A stretch of DNA of 64,000 nucleotides from Deltaproteobacteria bacterium (lineage in GTDB: Bacteria; UBA10199; JACPAL01; JACOUP01). A program made the position numbers and the translations under genes. The notes under the pieces were generated by a model. The model did not search any database. It was not told the origin of the DNA and saw only the letters and a list, made by a program, of their open reading frames with translations. Positions within the stretch are counted from its first letter, which is position 1. Every line of letters starts with the position of its first letter. Location: the NCBI GenBank assembly GCA_016177765.1, contig JACOUP010000001.1, positions 83,046-147,045 of the forward strand. The letters are read 5' to 3'. This document shows, piece by piece, positions 19,464 to 26,614 of the stretch.

Positions 19464-21122
19464 TCAAGCCTTTTTCCCTTTTACCTTTTTCTTAGCCTCC
19501 TCCTTGGACGAACCAGCCCCCTTGCAGTGAAGGCCGAGTGTGATCTTGTGTTCTCTCTCGTCAAGGGAGTGGACAACAACATCCAGTTTTTCTTTTAACT
19601 TAAAATGTTCTTCCGGGTTGGCCTGTTTCTCCTCAGGAAAGTCGGTTTTGGCAATGAATCCTTCAACGCCTTCCTGTAATTCCACAATAACCCCTTTTTC
19701 CCCGACAGAAACAAGGGTCCCCTTGACCTTTTCTCCGACCGCATATTCCTTCTGGACTTGCGGCCAAATATCCTCCGTCAACTGCTTCACCCCCAGGGAG
19801 AATCTCTCATTATCCTTGTCAATATTGAGGACCACAACCTCGAGCGTATCCCCCTTTTTGTAAAGCTCCTGGGGATGCCGCCAAGGCTTGACCCAGGAGA
19901 GGTCCGAAATATGGACCAGACCATCAATCTCCTCGGAAAGACCGATAAAGAAACCAAAGTCGGTGGTGTTTTTGACCTCCCCCTTGAACTTTGTCCCGAT
20001 CGGGTATTTCTCCGCCAGTGTCTCCCAGGGATTGGGCAACACCTGTTTCATCCCGAGCGAGATCCGCCGGCCGGCCGGGTCCAGATCCAGGATGACCGCC
20101 TCCACGAGATCCCCCAAGGAAAGAATCTTGGAAGGCTGTCTCACCTTCTTGTTCCAACTCATCTCAGAGACATGAACCAACCCTTCGACCCCTCTCTCCA
20201 GTTCAAGAAAGGCGCCGTAATCCGTAAGATTGACCACCTTCCCCTTGATCTTGCCTCCCTCCACGTACCTCTTCTCAACCCCTTCCCAGGGGTCCGGAAG
20301 AAGTTGTTTGAGCCCCAGGGAAACCTTGCCGCTTTCCGGATCCACCTTGAGGATCTTCACCTTGATCTCGCTCCCGATCTTGCAAACCTCGGAAGGATGA
20401 CCGATCCGCCCCCAGGTCATGTCGGTGATATGCAAGAGCCCATCGACGCCACCCAGATCGACGAAGACCCCGTAATCGGTGATATTCTTGACATGACCGG
20501 CAACAACCTCCCCCTCACGAACATTCTGGAGAGATTCTTCACGATAGGCCCCCCGGTCCTGTTCGAGGAGGGCGCGACGGGAGACAATGATGTTCCCCTT
20601 CCGTTTGTTCAGTTTCAGAATCTTGAATTTGAATTTTTTGCCGACCAGGCGGTCCAACTGAGTGACCGGGCGGATATCAATCTGGGAGCCGGGCAGAAAC
20701 GCCTTCACACCAACATCGACAGAGAGCCCCCCTTTGACCTTGCAGAGAACCGTCCCTTCCACAACCCCCTCCTTTTCGGAGATCTCAACAAGATTGTCCC
20801 AGACCTTCAGCGCATCCGCTTTGGTTTTGGAAAGAACGGCAAGCCCTGTCTCTTCATCAATCATCTCAAAGTAGACATCTACCGTATCCCCTTCCTTTAA
20901 AGCCACTTCACCACGGGCGCCGGCAAATTCACTCAAAGGAACCGTCCCTTCACACTTGTAACTGAAATCAATAACGGCATAATCGGGGGTCATCTTGATC
21001 ACCGTGCCGGTGACAATGTCCCCCTCCTGGGCCAGTTCCCGTTTGAGACTGTTTTCAAAGAGCTCCGCAAAATTTTCCTTGGGGGAATCACCCTTACTTT
21101 CGAGGGAGTTGTCTGATGTCAT
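19464..21122 (-). CDS. rpsA: 30S ribosomal protein S1
   Basis: 552 residues with six S1 RNA-binding repeats. Examples are GTVIKMTPDYAVIDF, GHVKNITDYGVFVDLGGVDG, GKVVNLTDYGAFLELERGVEG and GEVKNTTDFGFFIGL. The normal six-domain length fits Gram-negative S1. A palindromic repeat puts KGDSPK in the N-terminal tail (about residues 10-15). No Shine-Dalgarno precedes the ATG (CTACCAACC), and a TTGACA/-10 pair lies 9 nt upstream. Weak or absent Shine-Dalgarno is also usual for autoregulated rpsA. A Lys-rich tail ends the protein. Confidence 0.98.
   Translation of the reverse strand: MTSDNSLESKGDSPKENFAELFENSLKRELAQEGDIVTGTVIKMTPDYAVIDFSYKCEGTVPLSEFAGARGEVALKEGDTVDVYFEMIDEETGLAVLSKTKADALKVWDNLVEISEKEGVVEGTVLCKVKGGLSVDVGVKAFLPGSQIDIRPVTQLDRLVGKKFKFKILKLNKRKGNIIVSRRALLEQDRGAYREESLQNVREGEVVAGHVKNITDYGVFVDLGGVDGLLHITDMTWGRIGHPSEVCKIGSEIKVKILKVDPESGKVSLGLKQLLPDPWEGVEKRYVEGGKIKGKVVNLTDYGAFLELERGVEGLVHVSEMSWNKKVRQPSKILSLGDLVEAVILDLDPAGRRISLGMKQVLPNPWETLAEKYPIGTKFKGEVKNTTDFGFFIGLSEEIDGLVHISDLSWVKPWRHPQELYKKGDTLEVVVLNIDKDNERFSLGVKQLTEDIWPQVQKEYAVGEKVKGTLVSVGEKGVIVELQEGVEGFIAKTDFPEEKQANPEEHFKLKEKLDVVVHSLDEREHKITLGLHCKGAGSSKEEAKKKVKGKKA
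21081..21093. repeat. GGGTGAWTCACCC-family palindrome in rpsA
   Basis: Core GGGGGAATCACCC encoding KGDSPK in the N-terminal tail of S1. Confidence 0.7.
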
Positions 21123-21131
21123 GGTTGGTAG

Positions 21132-21160
21132 GGTCTAATATCAACGGGAGGCATTGTCAA
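21132..21160 (-). promoter_or_regulatory. Candidate rpsA promoter, leaderless geometry
   Basis: TTGACA (21155-21160), 17-nt spacer, TAGACC (21132-21137), then 9 nt to the rpsA ATG. The -35 is perfect, the -10 weak. Confidence 0.45.
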
Positions 21161-21229
21161 AGGTTTTTCTTGGTTTTTCATAGGGTTATTTAACAAGGGA
21201 GATGGTGAGGCAGGTCGAACCATACCCCT

Positions 21230-22564
21230 CTAGTCCCCAATTTCCCTGACCGAACCGGTCAGCCTTCTCAGGAGGGGGACAAATGTGGGGAATGAAGTCC
21301 CGATACAATCGGTATCCTGCACCCGCATGATCCCCTCCCCCAACAATCCGGCAATGGTCAGTGACATGGCGATTCGGTGATCCCCGTAGCTCTTGACCGG
21401 TCTCCCCTTGAAACGACGTTCCCCCCTGATTTTGAGTCCGTCGACAAGTTCTTTCAGGGCGCCGCCAGCCTTCGGGTGAATCACCCTTGAGAATTCGGTG
21501 GCCATCGCCTTGATCCGGTCCGTCTCCTTCACCCTCAATTCGGCCGCATCCTGAATGATTGTTTCCCCTTTCGCCATCAGGGCCGCAAGGGCGAGGATCG
21601 GAATCTCGTCGATCAACCGGGGGATCAGGGCCCCCCTGATCGCTGTCCCTTTAAGGACTGAGGGGAAAACCTTCAGATCAGCCATCGGCTCACCCGCCAC
21701 AATCTTCTGTTTCTCCAACTGGATCCTCCCCCCCATGATTTTAATCACATCCAGAAAACCGGTACGGGTCGGGTTAATCCCGACGCCGCGGATCGTCAGA
21801 CTCTTTGTCTTGAACGATTGAAGGAGGGAGGCCACGACAAAAAATGCCGCCGAGGAGAGATCCCCTGGCACCAAAACCCGGATCCCCTTTAATTTCTGCC
21901 CCGCCACGAGTGTTGTTTTTTTTCCCTCTTTCTTCAAAGAGAGTCCGAAGGCGGAGAGCATTCTTTCGGTATGGTCACGGCTAGGCGTCGGTTCGATCAC
22001 CGTTGTCGGCCCTGTCGCACAAAGGCCGGCGAGCAGAATGGCGGACTTGAGTTGGGCCGAGGCAACCGGCAGGGTGTAAGAGATCCCCTTTAAAGGAGAT
22101 CCCTTGATTCGGATCAGCCGCAAATCATTTTTCTTTTCTTCAACGATCCTGGCCCCCATCCTTTGAAGAGGTTCAATAACCCTTCCCATCGGCCGCGCAT
22201 TCAGAGAGGCATCCCCCGTCAGGACCGATTGAAAAGGTTGGCCGGAGAGCAACCCGGTCATCAAACGAAGGGTTGTCCCTGAATTGCCGCAATAAAGAAT
22301 CTTTTTGGGGGCCCTCAATCCGCGAAGCCCAACCCCCTTGACCCGCCATTGTCCCGGTCTCTGTCTTGTAATCGTCACCCCGAGTTCTTTGAGGATCTCC
22401 ACTGTTTTCATGACATCGTCCGCCTCCAAAAGCCCGGTAATTTGCGTGATCCCTTCGGCAATCGCGCCAAAGATGAGGGCCCGGTGGGAGATCGATTTAT
22501 CTCCGGGAACCGTAACAACCCCGGCCATTGGTTTTCTAAGAGGCGAAATAATGAGTGACTTCAT
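21230..22564 (-). CDS. aroA: 3-phosphoshikimate 1-carboxyvinyltransferase (EPSP synthase)
   Basis: Sixth shikimate-pathway step. At 444 residues it is full length. It starts with PGDKSISHRALIFGAI, then GNSGTTLRLM, RPMGRVIEPL, the SRDHTERML region and KETDRIKAM. It lies in a pheA-tyrA-aroA unit and overlaps the tyrA stop by 4 bp. A palindrome copy at 21474 reads in another frame as RVIHPKAGG, after the TDRIKAM helix. Confidence 0.97.
   Translation of the reverse strand: MKSLIISPLRKPMAGVVTVPGDKSISHRALIFGAIAEGITQITGLLEADDVMKTVEILKELGVTITRQRPGQWRVKGVGLRGLRAPKKILYCGNSGTTLRLMTGLLSGQPFQSVLTGDASLNARPMGRVIEPLQRMGARIVEEKKNDLRLIRIKGSPLKGISYTLPVASAQLKSAILLAGLCATGPTTVIEPTPSRDHTERMLSAFGLSLKKEGKKTTLVAGQKLKGIRVLVPGDLSSAAFFVVASLLQSFKTKSLTIRGVGINPTRTGFLDVIKIMGGRIQLEKQKIVAGEPMADLKVFPSVLKGTAIRGALIPRLIDEIPILALAALMAKGETIIQDAAELRVKETDRIKAMATEFSRVIHPKAGGALKELVDGLKIRGERRFKGRPVKSYGDHRIAMSLTIAGLLGEGIMRVQDTDCIGTSFPTFVPLLRRLTGSVREIGD
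21474..21486. repeat. GGGTGAWTCACCC palindrome in aroA
   Basis: Consensus core read in a second frame (RVIHPK) within AroA. Confidence 0.7.
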
Positions 22565-23568
22565 GAGAGTTTCTCTTTCAACTTTTTAACGGAGGCAAAG
22601 GTACGCTCTAGCTCCTTCCCTTCTCTTCGAAGAATTTTCTTCTTGAGGAGGGTCAACTGTTTTTGAAAGGCCTCTACGGCCTGGACAATGTTTTCACTGT
22701 TTTCCACCGAGATATCCCGCCACATCTGCGGGGAGCTGGCAGTCACCCGGGTGGCGTCACGAAGAGATCCTTGGGTGGCGCACCCTTGGGTGGAACACCC
22801 TTGGGTGGCACACCCTTCCAGCCATTGACGGACCTCACTAACACCGCCGATTGATTGCGTCACCACCGGCAACAGACTGTAGGCGATCATATGGGGCAGA
22901 TGGCTCGTGAAGGAAAGGATCCGGTCGTGTTTCTTTGGATTCATCGGTTGAACCGTGGCCCCGAGACGACGCCAGAGTTTTTCGATGCGATGGAGAACGG
23001 CACGGGCTGTTCCTGGGAGTGGCATCAGAAGACACCGCCTTCCTTTAAAGAGCTTTGGGTCGGCCCCACCAATCCCGACCTTCTCCGTCCCGGCAATCGG
23101 GTGGGCCCCAACGTAAAAACTCCTTTTCGGCAGCCCCTTGGCCGCCGCCCGGACGATTGTCTCTTTTGTACTCCCGACATCCATGAAGATCAGCCCCTTT
23201 TTGCAGGAAATTTTGTTTTTCACCTTCCGCAGATTTTTAAAAAAGAGGCGGATTTCGGAGACGGGGATGGCGAGAATAATGAGATTGGAAGGTGGGTCCT
23301 GGCTCCGGGTCGCCCTGTCCCTCGTGCTCAGGCACTGCCATAAGGTTGAGGGTGTTACACCCAAGCCTTCGCTTTCGGCCCAGGACTCCCCATCGCCACC
23401 CACCTTCGCATCAATCATCCCCAATCTTTTTGCAATCCTCAATGTCTTGGCATCCCGATCAAGCCCAATGACCTGACGGGCGACCCGATTCTTCTTCAAG
23501 GCCCAGGCGATCGATCCGCCAATCTGACCGAGCCCGACCACAACCACTTTATTAAAAAGAAAATTCAT
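22561..23568 (-). CDS. tyrA: Prephenate dehydrogenase with repeat insertions
   Basis: Oxidative decarboxylation of prephenate to 4-hydroxyphenylpyruvate (tyrosine branch). 335 residues from MNFLFNKVVVVGLG. The Rossmann motif is GLGQIGGS, and FVGAHPIAGTE-type residues (FYVGAHPIAGTEKVG) and SFTSHLPHMIAYSL follow. Two insertions are visible. About 37 residues (near 58-95, beginning GGDGESWAESEGLGV) interrupt the Rossmann fold before NLIILAIPV. Three tandem repeats (QGCAT/QGCST/QGCAT) stand between WLEG and SLRDATRV near residue 270. Both are made by palindromic DNA. The stop overlaps the aroA start. Confidence 0.93.
   Translation of the reverse strand: MNFLFNKVVVVGLGQIGGSIAWALKKNRVARQVIGLDRDAKTLRIAKRLGMIDAKVGGDGESWAESEGLGVTPSTLWQCLSTRDRATRSQDPPSNLIILAIPVSEIRLFFKNLRKVKNKISCKKGLIFMDVGSTKETIVRAAAKGLPKRSFYVGAHPIAGTEKVGIGGADPKLFKGRRCLLMPLPGTARAVLHRIEKLWRRLGATVQPMNPKKHDRILSFTSHLPHMIAYSLLPVVTQSIGGVSEVRQWLEGCATQGCSTQGCATQGSLRDATRVTASSPQMWRDISVENSENIVQAVEAFQKQLTLLKKKILRREGKELERTFASVKKLKEKLS
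22773..22815. repeat. Three tandem GGGTGAWTCACCC-family palindromes in tyrA
   Basis: Cores at 22773, 22788 and 22803, exactly 15 nt apart: GGGTGGCGCACCC, GGGTGGAACACCC, GGGTGGCACACCC. They are read as QGCAT, QGCST, QGCAT. In this frame the consensus TGA would be a stop; here it is TGT or TGC on the coding strand. Confidence 0.85.
23291..23400. repeat. 110-bp imperfect palindromic insertion in tyrA
   Basis: Outer arms GGTGGGTCCTGG and CCCAGGACTCCC... face each other, with a nested GGGTGTTACACCC core at 23350-23362. It is translated as the extra loop in TyrA. The arms resemble the hairpin at 25569-25604 (GGAGTCCT...AGGACCC). Confidence 0.6.
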
Positions 23569-23587
23569 AAAATATATTTTCCCTGGA

Positions 23588-24688
23588 TTATGAACTCTTG
23601 GGATACGAACCAAGAACTTTTAAGAAGTGACATTTCAACTCCAGGGCCCGGATCGCCTTTTGAATCTTTGTTTCCTTCTGATGTCCCTCGATATCCAGAA
23701 AGAAGATATACTCCCATTTTCCGAGCGGCAACCGTCCGCTTTTCAAACGAGCCAAGGGACGGGATTCAATCTTGGTCAGGTTGATGCCGGCACGGGAAAA
23801 CGGCTCCAGCATTTTGTAGAGGATGCCGGGCTCGTCCTTGACAGAAAAAAGAAGCGATGTTTTATCGTGCCCGGAGGGAGACATCACCTTCCGCCCGATC
23901 ACCAGAAAGCGCGTAAAATTATTGGGGTGATCCTCGATAGAGCGTTTGAGGATTTTAAGATTGTAAAGTTCCGCGGCATATTCGCTCGCGATAGCGGCGC
24001 TTCCTTTTTCTTCAGCCGCCCTTTGAGCCGCCGCGGCGGTGCTTTCCACTTCCCGAATCATGGCATCGGGACAATTCTCCTCCAACCACTCCCGGCACTG
24101 ACCGACCGCCTGGGGATGAGAATAAATCCTGCGAATTTCTCCCGAACGGAGACTGGCCCTGGCCATTAGATGATGGGAAATCGGCAAGGTAATCTCGGCA
24201 GAAATTTTGAGGGTTGCACTCAAAAACTGGTCAAGCGTCTGGCCGACAACCCCCTCTGTGGAATTTTCAATCCCCACGACGCCAAATTCGGCTCTTGAAT
24301 GCTCAACCTCCTCAAAAACCTTGGCAATGGAGCCTTGGGGCACCAACTCGGCGGACCGTCCAAAATGCCGGAGCGCCGCCACGTGCGTGAATGTCGCCGC
24401 CGGACCCAGGTAGGCCACCTTCATCGGGGCTTGCATCGCCAGGGAAGCGGAAAAAATCTCCTTAAAGACGACGGGAACGGCATGATTCGGAAAAGGCCCC
24501 TTGTTTAAACTCTTGAGTCTCTCCAAAATCTTTTTTTCCCGGTTGGGGGAATAGAACTCGTCGCTGGTTTCCTTCTTGAAGGAACCTATTTTTTGAACAA
24601 TCCGGGCCCGGTCGTTGAGGAGTGAAAGGATCTTTTGATCGATCCGGTCAATCGCCCGGCGCAGTCGAGTCAGTTTCTCTTTGGACAT
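23588..24688 (-). CDS. pheA: Chorismate mutase / prephenate dehydratase (P-protein)
   Basis: Bifunctional first enzyme of phenylalanine synthesis from chorismate. 366 residues. The AroQ chorismate mutase is at about 1-88 (LRRAIDRIDQKILSLLNDRA). Prephenate dehydratase is at about 92-275 (VAYLGPAATFTHVAA, GVVGIENSTEGVV, TRFLVIG). The ACT regulatory domain follows (GILYKMLEPFSRAGINLTKIE and ESRP), so Phe feedback is expected. The ATG has no Shine-Dalgarno; TTGATT-17-TAGCTT ends 8 nt upstream. Confidence 0.97.
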   Translation of the reverse strand: MSKEKLTRLRRAIDRIDQKILSLLNDRARIVQKIGSFKKETSDEFYSPNREKKILERLKSLNKGPFPNHAVPVVFKEIFSASLAMQAPMKVAYLGPAATFTHVAALRHFGRSAELVPQGSIAKVFEEVEHSRAEFGVVGIENSTEGVVGQTLDQFLSATLKISAEITLPISHHLMARASLRSGEIRRIYSHPQAVGQCREWLEENCPDAMIREVESTAAAAQRAAEEKGSAAIASEYAAELYNLKILKRSIEDHPNNFTRFLVIGRKVMSPSGHDKTSLLFSVKDEPGILYKMLEPFSRAGINLTKIESRPLARLKSGRLPLGKWEYIFFLDIEGHQKETKIQKAIRALELKCHFLKVLGSYPKSS

Positions 24689-24696
24689 GAAAGGGT

Positions 24697-24725
24697 AAGC
24701 TAAAGGAAAACCCTTGAAAAATCAA
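24697..24725 (-). promoter_or_regulatory. Candidate pheA-tyrA-aroA promoter, leaderless geometry
   Basis: TTGATT (24720-24725), 17-nt spacer, TAGCTT (24697-24702), 8 nt before the pheA ATG. Confidence 0.45.
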
Positions 24726-24747
24726 CAGGTCTTTTGGCTACCCCCCA

Positions 24748-24775
24748 GGGTGTGTCACCCAAGGGTGATTCACCC
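24748..24775. repeat. Two tandem GGGTGAWTCACCC palindromes after dedA
   Basis: Cores GGGTGTGTCACCC (24748) and GGGTGATTCACCC (24763), 15 nt apart. The second abuts the dedA stop, in the gap to pheA. Confidence 0.8.
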
Positions 24776-25435
24776 AAGGGAGGATTTGAGGAGCCGGATA
24801 ACGAGTGGGAGGCAGGAAACGAAGATGATCCCGACCACGACAAATTCAAAGTTCCGTTGGATGACAGGGATGTTGCCAAAATAATACCCCCCCAACAAAA
24901 AGGAAAGGACCCAAAACAGCCCGCCCGTGACATTGAAGGTGGCAAACCGGCGGTATTCCATTTTCCCAACCCCGGCCACAAAGGGGGCAAAGGTCCGGAT
25001 GATTGGTAAAAACCGGGCCAGAATAATCGTCTTGCCACCATGTTTTTCGTAAAAAAGCTGTGTCGCCATAAGGTGCTTTCTGTTCAACCAGCGGCTTGGG
25101 CGAATCGCCCTTTCCCTCTGAAAAACCCGCGTCCCGATACGGGACCCCACCGTATAGTTGACAGTGTCCCCCAGGATGGCGGCACTGACAAGGACAACGG
25201 CAAGAAGGAAAAGATTGAGGGGAGAGTGGTCAAGGGCGGCCAGGGCGCCGACGGCAAAAAGGAGGGAATCCCCCGGAAGGAACGGCGTCACCACCAGACC
25301 GGTCTCACAAAAGACAATGAGGAAGAGCAAGAGGTAGATCCAGGGGCCAAAAAAGGCGACCCCTTCATTCAGATAAAGGTCCAGATGCCAGAAAAAGCCG
25401 ACGGCACTCGCCAGGAATTCCCAGAAGGCTTCCAT
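24770..25435 (-). CDS. DedA-family (SNARE-associated) membrane protein
   Basis: 221 residues. An amphipathic N-terminus is followed by the DedA core with motifs FCETGLVVTPFLPGDSLLF, GDTVNYTVGSRIG and ARFLPIIRTFAPFVAGVGKM, then C-terminal helices. DedA proteins are proton-linked transporters implicated in undecaprenyl-phosphate or phospholipid recycling; both key residues (E in FCETG, R in ARFLPIIRTF) are present. The ATG is 19 nt after the 3' end of tRNA-Gly, with no Shine-Dalgarno. A GGGCGAATCGCCC palindrome within the gene reads RAIRPS. Confidence 0.92.
   Translation of the reverse strand: MEAFWEFLASAVGFFWHLDLYLNEGVAFFGPWIYLLLFLIVFCETGLVVTPFLPGDSLLFAVGALAALDHSPLNLFLLAVVLVSAAILGDTVNYTVGSRIGTRVFQRERAIRPSRWLNRKHLMATQLFYEKHGGKTIILARFLPIIRTFAPFVAGVGKMEYRRFATFNVTGGLFWVLSFLLGGYYFGNIPVIQRNFEFVVVGIIFVSCLPLVIRLLKSSLG
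25098..25110. repeat. GGGTGAWTCACCC-family palindrome in dedA
   Basis: Compensated variant GGGCGAATCGCCC, both arms changed T-A to C-G, so pairing is kept. Encodes RAIRP. Confidence 0.7.
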
Positions 25436-25454
25436 AATCGGAGCGTCTAAAATA

Positions 25455-25526
25455 AGCGGGAGACGGGATTTGAACCCGCGACTTTCACGTTGGCAACGTG
25501 ACGCTCTACCCCTGAGCTACTCCCGC
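25455..25526 (-). tRNA. tRNA-Gly (GCC)
   Basis: Acceptor GCGGGAG/CTCCCGC, anticodon loop TTGCCAA on stem CACG./CGTG, T arm CGGG.TTCAAAT.CCCG, discriminator T (U). CCA not encoded. The dedA start codon lies 19 nt downstream. Confidence 0.95.
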
Positions 25527-25622
25527 ATGTTGAGCAGAGGCTGCTTCATGCAGACTCTGTGATTACAAGCGGGGGTCCTGCTTTTCGCTTTGTAGGACTC
25601 CCGCATGCTGAGCAGAGGTTGC
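25519..25622. repeat. 26-bp direct repeat of the tRNA-Gly 5' end plus hairpin
   Basis: Copies at 25519-25544 and 25597-25622 (ACTCCCGCATG.TGAGCAGAGG.TGC) differ at 2 positions. The first includes the tRNA-Gly 5' end, the second is in its upstream leader. Between them 25569-25604 forms a strong hairpin, arms GCGGGGGTCCTGC and GTAGGACTCCCGC. Confidence 0.75.
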
Positions 25623-25647
25623 GAGAAATAAAATTACAATACCCCTC

Positions 25648-25676
25648 TTGTCAATTCCATTCTGTCGGTTTAGAAA
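25648..25676 (+). promoter_or_regulatory. Candidate deaminase promoter (divergent with tRNA-Gly)
   Basis: TTGTCA (25648-25653), 17-nt spacer, TAGAAA (25671-25676). On the minus strand TTGACA (25649-25654) with a weak TTATTT at 25626-25631 may drive tRNA-Gly, so the -35 boxes overlap. Confidence 0.4.
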
Positions 25677-25711
25677 TCGGATTAAGGTTTTGAAACAGGT
25701 TTTTGACGATA

Positions 25712-26197
25712 ATGACACCCACTCAAAACAATCAGCGTCTGGCCTTGACCGTCCAACTCGCCATCAAAAACGCGCGGCGAGGGGGTGGCCCCTTTGCCGC
25801 CATTGTCACCACTGACAAGGGAAAGATCGTAGCGATCGGCGTCAATCAGGTGATGATGAAAAAAGACCCGACCGCCCACGCAGAAATTGTCGCTATCCGC
25901 CAAGCCTGCCGGAAGTTGAACACTCATCATCTGAAAGGGTATCGGCTCTACACCAGCAGTGCCCCCTGTATCCTCTGCTTTGGGGCGATTTATTGGTCCG
26001 GACTGAAGAAAATTTATGCCGCTTCGTCCAAGAAAAGGGCGGAAAATTTTGGATTTGATGAAGGGCCCGTCAGCCCCTCCCTCTGGAAGGCCGCCTTGAG
26101 AGAGAAAAGGATCCGTTACACCCTCAAAATACCTCCCGGCATCGATCCCGCTAAACCATTCCTGGTCTATAAAAAGGCTGGTGGGAAAGTTTACTAG
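25712..26197 (+). CDS. Nucleoside/guanine deaminase (CMP/dCMP-deaminase fold)
   Basis: 161 residues. The zinc site is HAE (HAEIVAI, about residue 51) and PCILC (SAPCILCFGAIYW, about 84-88). The sequence around them (GGPFAAIV, GVNQVM..DPTAHAEI, SSAPCILC) and the C-terminal GFDEGP region are most like bacterial guanine deaminase GuaD; tRNA adenosine deaminase TadA is the alternative, but the usual TadA C-terminus is absent. The first ATG of the frame after TTG 25703 is used. No clear Shine-Dalgarno. Confidence 0.85.
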   Translation: MTPTQNNQRLALTVQLAIKNARRGGGPFAAIVTTDKGKIVAIGVNQVMMKKDPTAHAEIVAIRQACRKLNTHHLKGYRLYTSSAPCILCFGAIYWSGLKKIYAASSKKRAENFGFDEGPVSPSLWKAALREKRIRYTLKIPPGIDPAKPFLVYKKAGGKVY

Positions 26198-26212
26198 ATT
26201 TACCCTCTTTTA

Positions 26213-26240
26213 TTGACTTTTTCCACAAGGAATATAAGTT
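26213..26240 (+). promoter_or_regulatory. Candidate tRNA-Arg promoter
   Basis: TTGACT (26213-26218), 16-nt spacer, TAAGTT (26235-26240), 14 nt before the first tRNA-Arg. Confidence 0.45.
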
Positions 26241-26254
26241 AACCCCGTTTGCCG

Positions 26255-26326
26255 GCCCCTGTAGCTCAATGGACAGAGCAGTGCACTCCTAAGGCAAAGA
26301 TGGCAGTTCGATTCTGCCCGGGGGCA
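26255..26326 (+). tRNA. tRNA-Arg (CCT), weak anticodon stem
   Basis: Acceptor GCCCCTG/CGGGGGC, D arm GCTC/GAGC, T arm GGCAG-TTCGATT-CTGCC. The anticodon loop is CTCCTAA. The anticodon stem GTGCA/GGCAA pairs only at its three central positions, with G.A and A.G at the ends. Probably still functional but unusual. CCA not encoded, unlike the second Arg tRNA. Confidence 0.8.
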
Positions 26327-26328
26327 TT

Positions 26329-26449
26329 AGACATCGCAAAAGGTCCATCTACTTCGTTGGTCCCCTCGGCGGCTCCTCGACGTACCTTCCAGTACGCCTG
26401 CGTCGCGTCTCGGGAACCTGCCTCGTATCTGAGGCCTTTTGCGATGTCT
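26329..26449. repeat. 121-bp palindromic element between two tRNA-Arg genes
   Basis: Perfect 15-bp terminal inverted repeats (AGACATCGCAAAAGG / CCTTTTGCGATGTCT) enclose an imperfect dyad centred on GTAC...GTAC. It fills almost the whole space between the tRNAs (2 nt on the left, 6 nt on the right). No protein is encoded. Confidence 0.8.
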
Positions 26450-26455
26450 GAGCAA

Positions 26456-26530
26456 GCCCCCTTAGCTCAATGGACAGAGTGCGAGCCTCCGAAGCTCGAA
26501 ATGCCGGTTCGATTCCGGCAGGGGGCACCA
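26456..26530 (+). tRNA. tRNA-Arg (CCG)
   Basis: Acceptor GCCCCCT/AGGGGGC, anticodon loop CTCCGAA on a perfect CGAGC/GCTCG stem, T arm GCCGG-TTCGATT-CCGGC, discriminator A. CCA is encoded. Confidence 0.95.
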
Positions 26531-26614
26531 TGATTTTAAAAATCCTAGACACACAACCAGCAACGTGGCATGCCTCAGTGGACATTGTGTTATGGACTAA
26601 ATTAGGGAGGGAGT

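Noticed and set aside
19758..20900. 380-codon open frame antisense to rpsA
   Set aside because: Shadow of S1 repeats; no recognisable protein features.
22773..22815. CRISPR-like tandem repeats
   Set aside because: Repeats are 13-15 bp palindromes without spacers, in frame in tyrA; no cas genes nearby.
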